In this document: piece by piece, positions 27,111 through 34,710 of the stretch | Layout of the letters: the number at the start of each line of letters is the position of its first letter | Position numbering within the stretch: the stretch's first letter is position 1 | Assembly (NCBI GenBank): GCA_965233625.1 | Contig: OZ247499.1 | Coordinates: 5,022,001 to 5,086,000 of the forward strand | From: G965233625 sp965233625 | GTDB taxonomy: Bacteria > Planctomycetota > Planctomycetia > Pirellulales > Pirellulaceae | DNA length: 64,000 nt | Direction: 5' to 3' | Notes under the pieces: generated by a model | The model's input: only the letters and a program-made list of their open reading frames with translations | What the model was told of the DNA's origin: nothing | Database searches by the model: none | Position numbers and translations under genes: made by a program

Positions 27111-27130
27111 ATTAACGTGCCAGAGGATGG

Positions 27131-27161
27131 TTAAGAGATTGCAAAGGGCGGCATCTCTTAA
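27131..27161 (-). promoter_or_regulatory. Inverted repeat in the leader of the AGCS symporter gene
   Basis: TTAAGAGAT (27131-27139) and ATCTCTTAA (27153-27161) form a perfect 9-bp inverted repeat with a 13-base spacer, 20 bases before the ATG of the symporter gene. It could be an operator or an RNA hairpin near the ribosome site. There is no T-run, so it is not a typical terminator. Confidence 0.45.
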
Positions 27162-27287
27162 GCGAAATCAAGGTGCGATGTGTTACTTCAAACTGCATAC
27201 AGCATAAGACGTCACTCCGGCAAAGTGTCTGCCTATCAAGACGCAGAACCCGCCGTTATGGCGATGCCTTTTATCGTATAACCCGAT

Positions 27288-27361
27288 ACTTGTCAAATAT
27301 TTACGGCGATGCGTGTTAAATCGCGGCAGACTTTTCAAATATCTACTTGTCAAAAATGTGA
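27288..27361 (+). promoter_or_regulatory. Three direct repeats upstream of sufR (candidate SufR operator)
   Basis: ACTTGTCAAATATTTAC (27288-27304), ACTTTTCAAATATCTAC (27330-27346) and ACTTGTCAAAAATGTGA (27345-27361) are near copies in an AT-rich 304-base gap. The first two agree at 15 of 17 positions. SufR usually represses its own operon, so these are reasonable operator candidates, but they do not match the cyanobacterial CAAC-N6-GTTG box. Confidence 0.45.
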
Positions 27362-27374
27362 AAAAGAATATTAT
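27348..27374 (+). promoter_or_regulatory. Candidate promoter of sufR
   Basis: TTGTCA (27348-27353) and TATTAT (27369-27374) resemble -35 and -10 boxes with a 15-base spacer, which is slightly short. The predicted transcript would start about 33 bases before the ATG. The -35 box overlaps the third direct repeat, as expected for a repressor-controlled promoter. Confidence 0.4.
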
Positions 27375-27414
27375 GCGGGTGAGCCAAACAAGATAGCTGT
27401 TGGAAACATCATTC

Positions 27415-28137
27415 ATGAGCGACCGTTTCGTACCTTCTGATACTGCACTGCTAGATCTGCTTCGCAAAGGCCAAGCACTTTCGATCAGCCAGCTTGCAGC
27501 GTTGATGGAGGTTACTGCCACGGCGGTCAGGCAGCGGCTAAACCGTTTAATGGATCAAGGTTACGTCCGTCGCACTGAAGAACGCGCCGGACGCGGGCGT
27601 CCCAGTCACCGCTATGCGTTGACCAACCAGGGGCTACGCAAAACCGGCTCGAACTTCGCAGATCTCGCCATCGCCTTGTGGCAGGAGATCCGCGACATCA
27701 AAGACAAAGAAGTCCGCCGCGGCCTGTTGCAGCGGCTTTCCCGCCGGCTGGCCGATCAATACGCACCGCACATCCGTGGAGACAGCCTCGAAGACCGCAT
27801 GAACGCCGTCTCGCAGCTGCTCGGAGGCCGTGAAGTGCCATTTAGCGTGGACGAAAGCGGCGATAACCCCGTGCTAACGGCATTGGCTTGCCCCTACCCG
27901 GATCTGGCGGAACAGGACCGTTCGATCTGTGCGATGGAGCGGATGCTGTTCTCGGAAGTTTTGGGCGAAGCGGTTCGCCTGGATAAGTGCCGCCTGGACG
28001 GCGAGAACTGCTGCACCTTCAGCACAAGCAACGATCAGATCGATGGGTTTGTCGCCGTGGATCAGGTCGGCCAGGCAAATTCCGGCCCGGATGGCGTCGC
28101 CGCCGGAGAGCCGCAGACTACAGTAACGAAACAGTGA
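27415..28137 (+). CDS. sufR: SufR-type iron-sulfur transcription regulator
   Basis: 240 residues from the ATG at 27415. The N-terminal winged helix-turn-helix (about 10-75) shows ISQLAALMEVTATAVRQRLN and the wing ERAGRGRPSHRYALT. The C-terminal half carries the cysteine cluster typical of SufR: C-x12-C (CPYPDLAEQDRSIC), then 19 residues to the next Cys and a closing CRLDGENCC. SufR holds a 4Fe-4S cluster and represses suf genes when clusters are plentiful. It heads a run of co-directed genes nuoB-sufC-sufB-sufD-Rieske, which supports the assignment. The last 30 residues (DGFVAVDQVGQ...) are a poorly conserved tail. Confidence 0.9.
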   Translation: MSDRFVPSDTALLDLLRKGQALSISQLAALMEVTATAVRQRLNRLMDQGYVRRTEERAGRGRPSHRYALTNQGLRKTGSNFADLAIALWQEIRDIKDKEVRRGLLQRLSRRLADQYAPHIRGDSLEDRMNAVSQLLGGREVPFSVDESGDNPVLTALACPYPDLAEQDRSICAMERMLFSEVLGEAVRLDKCRLDGENCCTFSTSNDQIDGFVAVDQVGQANSGPDGVAAGEPQTTVTKQ

Positions 28138-28301
28138 GACGAAGAAACCAGTTAGCCGCATAAACCTGCGGTAAGCAACGGGCTACCCGTTAGCATGCCA
28201 ACACCTCCGTGGTATGCTGGGAAGTCGCTGTCGAAACAACACGCTGGCAGCAGCTTTGACCCCGCATCCCCACCATTAGAACAGTTTAAGGTTACAAGAG
28301 A

Positions 28302-28928
28302 ATGTCGCAGACACAGCCGTGGATTGAAGGGCGGATGGAGGAGAACGTCATCACCACAACGGTTGAACAGGCCATCAACTGGGCCCGTCAATCCAGCATC
28401 TGGCCGATGACGTTTGGACTTGCCTGTTGCGCGATCGAAATGATGGCCGCCGGCGCCAGCCGTTACGACATGGACCGCTTCGGAGCGGGCGCCTTCCGTG
28501 CGACGCCCCGTCAGGCGGATCTGATGATTGTCGCCGGTACGGTCACCTACAAGATGGCCAGCCGCGTTCGCCGCCTTTACAACATGATGCCCGATCCGAA
28601 GTTTGTCATCGCCATGGGCGCCTGCACCGTGGGTGGTGGTCCTTACTTCAAGTGGGGCTATCACGTGGTGAAGGGCGTTGACCTGGTCGTACCCGTCGAT
28701 GTGTATGTGCCCGGCTGCCCGCCGCGCCCTGAAGCACTGCTCGAAGGCCTGATGCGTATTCAAGACAAAATCAACGGCCACAAGATCGCCAAGCGCAAAA
28801 CCGATGGCAGCCGCTTCCTGGCCAAGGGCGTGAAGCTGGAAGATGAGATCCCGGTACCGCACCATTCCGGTTACGTCGAAGCGCCGGCCGATGGCGATCC
28901 CCTCTGGGAACACCAGAAGGTGAAGTAA
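28302..28928 (+). CDS. nuoB: NADH-quinone oxidoreductase subunit B (isolated gene)
   Basis: 208 residues. The NuoB core is complete: SSIWPMTFGLACCAIEMMAA (Cys42, Cys43), RQADLMIVAGTVTYKMA, VIAMGACTVGGGPY (Cys108) and VDVYVPGCPPRPEALLEG (Cys139). These four cysteines bind cluster N2, the last iron-sulfur centre before quinone. The C-terminal extension (about 165-208) is rich in charged residues. No other complex I gene is next to it: it lies between sufR and sufC. It may be the main nuoB placed apart from the nuo operon, or a second copy. Its place in a cluster-assembly operon is odd but consistent with iron-sulfur demand. Confidence 0.95.
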   Translation: MSQTQPWIEGRMEENVITTTVEQAINWARQSSIWPMTFGLACCAIEMMAAGASRYDMDRFGAGAFRATPRQADLMIVAGTVTYKMASRVRRLYNMMPDPKFVIAMGACTVGGGPYFKWGYHVVKGVDLVVPVDVYVPGCPPRPEALLEGLMRIQDKINGHKIAKRKTDGSRFLAKGVKLEDEIPVPHHSGYVEAPADGDPLWEHQKVK

Positions 28929-29030
28929 CAAACGGTTACGTAACACACGCAGCGACTGCTGCATCCAACGATTTTTAACACTTTATTATTGCTCCACACG
29001 ACCGGTTAGGGGCGTGAGGAATCAGGGAAC

Positions 29031-29849
29031 ATGACTGACACTCTTACCATCACCGACCTGCACGTTTCCGTTGGCGAAACTCCCATCCTTAAGGGTGTGA
29101 ATCTTAAAATCAGCCGCGGCGAAACTCACGCACTGATGGGGCCGAACGGTTCCGGCAAAAGCACGCTGGGACTCGCCATCATGGGGCACCCCAACTACGA
29201 GGTGACCTCTGGGCAGATTCTGCTCAACGGCGAAGACGTGCTTGAGATGGACCCGACACAACGTGCTCGCGCCGGCCTGTTCCTGGCATTCCAGCGGCCC
29301 GTCGCTATCCCTGGCGTCAAGCTGGCCGAATTCCTCCGGCACGCCACCACCAACGTCCGCAACCCGGACCGTAAAGAGGGCGAAGATCTGCTGCCAATGC
29401 GCCAGTTCCGTAAGGAAATCACGGCCAAGATGGATCAGCTGAAGATCGACAAAGAATTCGCCCGCCGTTACGTCAACGACGGCTTCTCTGGCGGTGAGAT
29501 GAAGCGGGCGGAAATCCTGCAGCTTGCCATGCTTCAGCCCAAGTTCGCCATCCTGGATGAAACGGACAGCGGTCTGGACGCTGACGCGGTCAAACTGGCC
29601 AGTGAAAGTATCGCGGACATCGGCGGCGATCAGATGGGCCTGCTCATCATCACGCACCACGACAAACTGCTCGAACGTAATCCGCCAGACTTCACACACG
29701 TCATGCTGGGCGGCCGCATCGTCGAAACAGGCGGTGTCGAACTCGCCAAAGAACTGCACACCAGCGGTTACCAGCGCATCCGCGAAACCTATCCCGAAGC
29801 TGCCGCCGACAACAAGGCGATGCTCGAAGAATCGCAGCCCACCGCCTAG
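29031..29849 (+). CDS. sufC: Fe-S cluster assembly ATPase SufC
   Basis: 272 residues, an ABC-type ATPase with all motifs: Walker A GPNGSGKST (about 42-50), the Q-loop region FLAFQRP, signature FSGGEMKR, Walker B FAILDETDSGLD and the switch His in IITHHDKLL. The family-specific VTSGQILLNGEDVLEM and PGVKLAEFLR identify SufC rather than a transporter ATPase. It drives the SufBCD scaffold in the cytoplasm. It is slightly longer at the C-terminus than most SufC proteins (about 250). The gap to sufB (167 bases) carries a copy of repeat family A. Confidence 0.97.
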   Translation: MTDTLTITDLHVSVGETPILKGVNLKISRGETHALMGPNGSGKSTLGLAIMGHPNYEVTSGQILLNGEDVLEMDPTQRARAGLFLAFQRPVAIPGVKLAEFLRHATTNVRNPDRKEGEDLLPMRQFRKEITAKMDQLKIDKEFARRYVNDGFSGGEMKRAEILQLAMLQPKFAILDETDSGLDADAVKLASESIADIGGDQMGLLIITHHDKLLERNPPDFTHVMLGGRIVETGGVELAKELHTSGYQRIRETYPEAAADNKAMLEESQPTA

Positions 29850-29871
29850 TAGACGCGGGGCGCAGGTCGAT

Positions 29872-29899
29872 GTAGGGCAGGCGCCTGCCTGCCTGCCGA
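29872..29899. repeat. Family A repeat, single arm (sufC-sufB gap)
   Basis: GTAGGGCAGGCGCCTGCC at 29872-29889 continues with TGCCTGCCGA. It equals the arm of the 71-bp family A elements at 34631 and 46351 but carries an extra TGCC, and no clear second arm follows. The self-complementary core GCAGGCGCCTGC would form a hairpin in the transcript between sufC and sufB. Confidence 0.7.
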
Positions 29900-30016
29900 T
29901 GGTAACCGCAACGGACTGCGACAAACCTGCCGGCAACGCCGGTGCACGTCCATAACAGAAGTGGTTAGGAAGGTGCCGTCTCACCACGGCGCCGTACTCA
30001 TAGAAAGTTAAAGATC

Positions 30017-31420
30017 ATGGCTACAGATGCAGCAGCCAACCCCGTTGGCGAAATCAACAAGTACAACTTCCGCACCACCACGACGGGCGTCTTCAAGGCC
30101 AAAAAGGGCCTGAGTGCGGAGATCGTCCATCAGATTTCTGACATGAAGCAGGAACCCGACTGGATGCGCGAGTTCCGTCTGCGTTCGCTGGAAATCTTCA
30201 ACTCCAAGCCAATGCCCAAATGGGGCGGCGATATCGAGCTGGATTTTCAGGACATCTACTACTACCTGAAGCCCACCGAACAGCAGGAACGCTCCTGGGA
30301 CGATGTGCCGCAGGAAATTAAAGACACCTTCGACAAGCTGGGTATTCCCGAAGCCGAGAAGCAGTACCTGGCCGGCGTGAAAGCACAGTTCGAAAGTGAA
30401 GTGATCTACGGCTCTTTGAAAGAAGAACTGGCCGATCAGGGCGTTCTCTTTACCGATACCGACACCGCGGTCAAGGAATATCCCGACATCGTCCGCGAAC
30501 ACTTCGCCAAGGTCATTCCGCCGGAAGATAACAAGTTCGCCGCGCTGAACTCGGCTGTCTGGTCGGGCGGTTCTTTCATCTACATCCCGCCAGGGGTGAA
30601 GGTCGACTTCCCGTTGCAGGCGTACTTCCGTATCAACGCCGAAAACATGGGTCAGTTCGAACGTACGCTGATCATCGTCGATGAAGGTGCCCAGGTGCAC
30701 TACGTCGAAGGCTGCACCGCTCCGATGTACACCTCCGAAAGTCTGCACTCGGCTGTCGTGGAAGTGATCTGTAAGCGGAACTCCCGCTGCCGGTATACGA
30801 CCATTCAGAACTGGGCCAACAACATCTACAACCTCGTCACCAAGCGGGCCATGGCTTATGGCGACGCGACGATGGAATGGGTGGACGGCAACCTGGGCAG
30901 CAAGCTGACCATGAAGTACCCGGCTGTTTACATGATGGAGCCAGGCGCCCGCGGAGAGATTCTCTCGATCGCCTTCTCCAGCGCCGGACAGCATCAGGAC
31001 GCCGGCGCCAAGCTGGTGCACTGCGCCCCGGACACGACCGGCCAGATCATCTCGAAATCGATTTCCAAGAACGGCGGCCGCAGCAGCTACCGCGGTCTGG
31101 TGAAGGTCGAGAACGGCGCCGAAAACGCGAAGTGCAACGTCGTGTGCGACGCGTTGATCCTCGACCCGGAAAGCCGCAGCGATACTTACCCCTACATCGA
31201 AATCAACGAGCAGGACGTAAGCATCGGCCACGAAGCCAGCGTCAGCCGCATCGGCGAAGAGCAGATGTTCTACCTGACCAGCCGCGGCCTGACCGAATCG
31301 GAAGCCAGCACGATGATCGTCAACGGCTTTATCGAACCGCTGGTCAAAGAACTGCCGATGGAATACGCCGTCGAAATGAACCGCCTGATCCAGCTGCAGA
31401 TGGAAGGCTCCGTCGGCTAG
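30017..31420 (+). CDS. sufB: Fe-S cluster assembly scaffold SufB
   Basis: 467 residues, the usual SufB length. Typical segments are KKGLSAEIVHQISDMKQEPDWM at the start, GSFIYIPPGVKVDFPLQAYF, EGCTAPMYTSESLHSAVVEV, NWANNIYNLVTKRA, GARGEILSIAFSSAGQHQDAG and the C-terminal EQMFYLTSRGLTESEASTMI. With SufC and SufD it forms the complex on which clusters are built from sulfur and iron. It is one of the most conserved proteins in the window. No sufS or sufE gene is nearby, so the cysteine desulfurase must be encoded elsewhere. Confidence 0.97.
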   Translation: MATDAAANPVGEINKYNFRTTTTGVFKAKKGLSAEIVHQISDMKQEPDWMREFRLRSLEIFNSKPMPKWGGDIELDFQDIYYYLKPTEQQERSWDDVPQEIKDTFDKLGIPEAEKQYLAGVKAQFESEVIYGSLKEELADQGVLFTDTDTAVKEYPDIVREHFAKVIPPEDNKFAALNSAVWSGGSFIYIPPGVKVDFPLQAYFRINAENMGQFERTLIIVDEGAQVHYVEGCTAPMYTSESLHSAVVEVICKRNSRCRYTTIQNWANNIYNLVTKRAMAYGDATMEWVDGNLGSKLTMKYPAVYMMEPGARGEILSIAFSSAGQHQDAGAKLVHCAPDTTGQIISKSISKNGGRSSYRGLVKVENGAENAKCNVVCDALILDPESRSDTYPYIEINEQDVSIGHEASVSRIGEEQMFYLTSRGLTESEASTMIVNGFIEPLVKELPMEYAVEMNRLIQLQMEGSVG

Positions 31421-31431
31421 ATCCTCTCCGA

Positions 31432-31595
31432 TGCCCCCTCGCCCCTTTGGGGAGAGGGCTGGGGTGGGGAGTCCAATTCCGCCTCACTCACTCTCATTTT
31501 GCTGAAGCGGCTACAACACAACTTACTTTGGGCGTAGCGAATGCTGATGACCGCTACCCCCTCACCCTAACCCTCTGCCCAAGGGGCGAGGGGAC
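31432..31595. repeat. Family C repeat (sufB-sufD gap)
   Basis: The left arm CCCCCTCGCCCCTTTGGGG runs on into AGAGGGCTGGGGTGGGG (31434-31469). The right arm starts CCCCCTCACCCTAACCCTCT and ends CCAAGGGGCGAGGGG (31557-31594). The arms are inverted relative to each other and the middle is unrelated sequence. The element fills most of the 205 bases between sufB and sufD. Other copies lie at 51581-51758 and 59264-59426. Confidence 0.75.
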
Positions 31596-31625
31596 CAGAA
31601 ATAACCTTATACGCATCCTTCACAC

Positions 31626-32939
31626 ATGACTTCTACAACTGCCGAAACCACGTTCACCCAGGAAGGCTTTGAAGCCTTTCTGCAGACCCGCAACGAGCCG
31701 GAATGGCTGCTTGAAATGCGTCGCGACGCGTGGCAGAACTTCAGCCAGATGAGCTGGCCCACGCAGCGTGAAGAAGAATGGATGCGGACAGACATCCGCC
31801 TGTTCAACCTGAACAAATTCCACCTGCCAGCAGGTGACACATCCGAGTCACAGGCGCCGCCCGCGTTGCTGCTCGAAGGCGTCGATCCGGCAGGCCGCTG
31901 CGTTTCGCTCGATAGCCGCACACAGCTTTCGGAGTGTAATCAGGAGTACGCGGACAAAGGTGTTATCTTCGGCAGCCTCAGCAACCTGGCTTCCGAACAC
32001 GCGGAACTGCTTAAACCGCATCTGATGAAGGCCGCGTTCGATCCATCGTTCGACCGCTTCGCGGCGCTGCATGCAGCTTGCTTCTCAGGCGGCCCTGTGC
32101 TGTATGTGCCGCGCGGTGTTGTCGTGGATAAACCGTTTCATGTGCTCGCTGGCATGACCGACGGCGGCATTGATCTGGGCCACACGCTGGTGATTCTGGA
32201 AGAAGGCGCCGAAGCCACGCTGCTTTACGAATCCGCCAGCGGAGACGAAAGCCACGGCGGTCTGCACTGCGGAGCCGTGGAACTGGTTGTCGCCCCCGGC
32301 GCCAATCTGCGGTACGTCAACCTGCAGAACTGGGGCCGTGGCGTCTGGCACTTCGGCCATCAGAAAGCCACCATCGGCCGCGACTCAAACTTGCAGTGGA
32401 CCATCGGCGCGATGGGCGCCCGTCTGGCCAAGGTCAATCAGCATGTAGAAATGACCGGCGCCGGCGCCAACTGCCAGGTGAACGGCGTGATGTTCACCGA
32501 AGGCAAACAGCATCTTTCGTATCACACGCTGCAGCATCACAAAGCAGAAAGCTGCCGCAGCGATTTCCTCTACAAAGCCGCTTTGCAGGACACCTCGCGC
32601 ACCGTGTGGCGGGGCATGATCAAAGTTGATAACGCTGCGCAGAAGACCGACGGCTATCAGCGCAACGACAATCTGCTGCTGTCACGCATTGCCCGCGCCG
32701 ACGCGATTCCCGGCCTTGAGATTGAAGCCGACGATGTCCGTTGCACGCATGGTTCGACCAGTGGTTTCATCGATGAAGAGCTGATCTTCTACGCCGAGTG
32801 CCGCGGCTTCACCCGCGAAGAAGCGATCCGCGCGATCGTGACGGGTTTCTTCCAGCAGGTGTTCGACCGCATCAGCATTGAAAGCGTCCGCGACGCGCTC
32901 TCGCTGGCCGTCGCCCGCCGTGTCCGCGACTACAAATAA
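31626..32939 (+). CDS. sufD: Fe-S cluster assembly protein SufD
   Basis: 437 residues of the SufB/SufD beta-helix family. Visible are GSLSNLASEHAELLKPHL, FAALHAACFSGGPVLYVPRG, LVILEEGAEATLLYES, LRYVNLQNWGRGVWHFG, then YHTLQHHKAESCRSDFLYKA and the C-terminal CTHGSTSGFIDEELIFYAEC with the His/Cys region used at the SufB-SufD interface. It completes the SufBC2D complex. The shorter N-terminus and lack of SufB-specific segments separate it from SufB. A family C repeat precedes it, so its translation may depend on transcription through a hairpin-rich leader. Confidence 0.96.
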   Translation: MTSTTAETTFTQEGFEAFLQTRNEPEWLLEMRRDAWQNFSQMSWPTQREEEWMRTDIRLFNLNKFHLPAGDTSESQAPPALLLEGVDPAGRCVSLDSRTQLSECNQEYADKGVIFGSLSNLASEHAELLKPHLMKAAFDPSFDRFAALHAACFSGGPVLYVPRGVVVDKPFHVLAGMTDGGIDLGHTLVILEEGAEATLLYESASGDESHGGLHCGAVELVVAPGANLRYVNLQNWGRGVWHFGHQKATIGRDSNLQWTIGAMGARLAKVNQHVEMTGAGANCQVNGVMFTEGKQHLSYHTLQHHKAESCRSDFLYKAALQDTSRTVWRGMIKVDNAAQKTDGYQRNDNLLLSRIARADAIPGLEIEADDVRCTHGSTSGFIDEELIFYAECRGFTREEAIRAIVTGFFQQVFDRISIESVRDALSLAVARRVRDYK

Positions 32940-32993
32940 ACCCACCAACGTACGCCCGCAATTGACGGCGACTCAGGACAGAAACGAACTTAC

Positions 32994-33317
32994 ATGGCCG
33001 AATTCATTGCCGTTGCCAAAACGGGCGACATCCCTGATCCAGGCAAGCAGTTGATTGAAGTTGATGACCGCCTTGTGGTCCTCTTTCACGCATCGGACGC
33101 CTACTACTGCCTGGACGATGTCTGCACGCACGATGGCGGCACGCTGGGCGACGGCGACCTCTGCGACGGCAACACGGCCATCGCCTGCCCCCGCCACGGC
33201 GCCAAATTCGACATCAAAACCGGCGCCCCCATCTCGATGCCCGCCACCCGCGCGACCGTCTCACACGAAGTGAAGGTCGAAGGCGACGACATCCTGGTGA
33301 AACTCAGCGACGGTTAA
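32994..33317 (+). CDS. Rieske 2Fe-2S ferredoxin (non-haem iron oxygenase ferredoxin type)
   Basis: 107 residues. The two Rieske half-motifs are complete: C44-x-H46 in DVCTHDGGTLGDG and C65-x2-H68 in IACPRHGAKFD. The layout matches small soluble ferredoxins linked to dioxygenases, and also those found as the last gene of suf operons. It carries one electron in the cytoplasm. The gene follows sufD by 54 bases on the same strand, so it is probably part of the suf operon and may supply electrons for cluster assembly or be an early client. Confidence 0.92.
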   Translation: MAEFIAVAKTGDIPDPGKQLIEVDDRLVVLFHASDAYYCLDDVCTHDGGTLGDGDLCDGNTAIACPRHGAKFDIKTGAPISMPATRATVSHEVKVEGDDILVKLSDG

Positions 33318-33358
33318 CCAGATCCGTTCAACCGCCAAGGTTTCCGACGGGACTGCCT

Positions 33359-33778
33359 CTAGGCTTGCCCATTGCCGGGAAACGCATCCTGATCCATGCA
33401 GAATGCTTCCCAGATGTGCCCATCTAGATCTTCGAAGGATCGCTCATACATAAAGCCGTGATCGGCCGCTTCCCGGTACTCTTTCGCACCAGCCGATATG
33501 GCTTTATCGACAAGCCGGTCTACTTCTTCTCTGCAATCATATTGCAGCGCCAGCAGGACCTCGGTTGCAGAGTGTGCATCAACCAGTTGCTTCTTCGTAA
33601 ACCGTTGAAGACTGCCTCGCGTGTGCAGCATGGCATAAATCGTACTGGAAATAATTAACCCGGCCGCATCGTCGTTTGTAAACTGCTCGTTGAAGGAAAA
33701 GCCCAAAGCAACGAAAAAGTTCTTGGCGCGTGGAAGATCATCGACCAGCAGGTTCACGTAAATTGCGTTTGGCATCAT
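33359..33778 (-). CDS. VOC-family (glyoxalase-like) protein
   Basis: 139 residues; two adjacent ATG codons (33778 and 33775) are possible starts. The fold pattern is AIYVNLLVDDLPRAKNFFVA at the start, a middle strand IYAMLHTRGSLQRF, VDKAISAGAKEYREAADHGF and the final EDLDGHIWEAFCM. This arrangement matches a group of VOC proteins often annotated as extradiol-dioxygenase-like or lactoylglutathione lyase-like without proven activity. It points towards the suf operon (convergent). The substrate is unknown. Confidence 0.87.
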   Translation of the reverse strand: MMPNAIYVNLLVDDLPRAKNFFVALGFSFNEQFTNDDAAGLIISSTIYAMLHTRGSLQRFTKKQLVDAHSATEVLLALQYDCREEVDRLVDKAISAGAKEYREAADHGFMYERSFEDLDGHIWEAFCMDQDAFPGNGQA

Positions 33779-33845
33779 TCACCAGTTCTGTATAGACGTA
33801 TCTACACACGTATTGAGAACGGCGCGTCATTGTCACCGGCGCCGC

Positions 33846-34601
33846 CTACTCTTCAATCAACTGCTTATCCTGTTCACCGGGTTTCCCGATGGTCAGGTCG
33901 CTTGATTCGTCGAGCATGAAGATCTCGACGCGGTCGTTCTCTTGAATATCAGTCGCTTCCGTTTTATCGCCGACTGTAATAGAAAGCGGCTCGCCTTTTC
34001 CGGCGACAGAAATCCGCACGCGGTGCTGTTTGATACCGTTGGCGAGCATGTATTGGGTGACGACGTTGGCTCTCGCGAACGATAGCGTCCAGGGATCGCT
34101 GTCGGGGATGGGCACTTTGGAAGTGTGCCCGCGGACGTCAATCTTCTGGGGCTTGCCGCTCAGGAGAACGATTAGTTCGTCGATGCTCTTGCGTGCTTCG
34201 TCCGATAGTTCCGCTTGGTGCTGCTGGAACCGGACCACGGTGCCGATGCCTGTCCGATCGCCCATGCGGACATTAAGCACGCGTTCGTTTTCGCCGCTGG
34301 CGGCCTGTGGCTTGGCGCCGCCTTTCATGGTGTCGCGCCGTCTAGAGCGGCCTGTGGTGGCGAGTTTTGCCACCTTGGAATTCCGCGGTCGCGCGTCGCC
34401 GGGCGTGATGCTTAACTGCGACATGTCGTAGCCGAAGTTCTGCTGCATCGACTGCACCATCGCCTGGTACGTTTCTTCCTCTTTCATCTCGCTCAGCGAA
34501 ACAAGCATGATGAAGAAGGTGAGCAGCAGCGACATCATATCGCCAAACGTCACCACCCATTCTGGGATATCACCGCCACCGCCTTCGTCTTCTTCTTCCA
34601 T
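33846..34601 (-). CDS. motB: Flagellar motor stator protein MotB (OmpA-like C-terminus)
   Basis: 251 residues. A short cytoplasmic N-terminus (Glu/Gly-rich) leads to one membrane helix with the proton-channel Asp: PEWVVTFGDMMSLLLTFF (Asp21). A linker of about 90 residues follows, then an OmpA-like peptidoglycan-binding domain (about 130-235; QAELSDEARKSIDELIVLL, IDVRGHTSKVPIPDSDPWTL, RVRISVAGKGEPL). MotB normally works with MotA, usually encoded just upstream, but no motA is present here; the upstream neighbour is an HtrA protease. A family A element fills the gap. A related non-flagellar role (ion-driven motor of another machine) is possible. Confidence 0.88.
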   Translation of the reverse strand: MEEEDEGGGGDIPEWVVTFGDMMSLLLTFFIMLVSLSEMKEEETYQAMVQSMQQNFGYDMSQLSITPGDARPRNSKVAKLATTGRSRRRDTMKGGAKPQAASGENERVLNVRMGDRTGIGTVVRFQQHQAELSDEARKSIDELIVLLSGKPQKIDVRGHTSKVPIPDSDPWTLSFARANVVTQYMLANGIKQHRVRISVAGKGEPLSITVGDKTEATDIQENDRVEIFMLDESSDLTIGKPGEQDKQLIEE

Positions 34602-34630
34602 GATGCGCGGTCCAGTTGAGGGAGAACCCC

Positions 34631-34701
34631 GTAGGTCAGGCGCCTGTCTGACGGTGGTTGAGGTGGTTTCCTTGCTGTCGGCAGGCAGGCGCCTGCCCTA
34701 C
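34631..34701. repeat. Family A repeat, complete 71-bp element (motB-htrA gap)
   Basis: The arms are GTAGGTCAGGCGCCTGTC plus TGAC at the left and GTCGGCAGGCAGGCGCCTGC plus CCTAC at the right, inverted to each other. The length is 71 bp, the same as the copy at 46351-46421, and the loops share GTGGTTGA. It separates htrA (upstream) from motB on the minus strand and may act as a hairpin in their transcript. Confidence 0.75.
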
Positions 34702-34710
34702 GGCGATGGG

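Noticed and set aside
30008..31231. 407-codon open frame opposite sufB
   Set aside because: SufB on the other strand is unmistakable; the frame has shadow composition.
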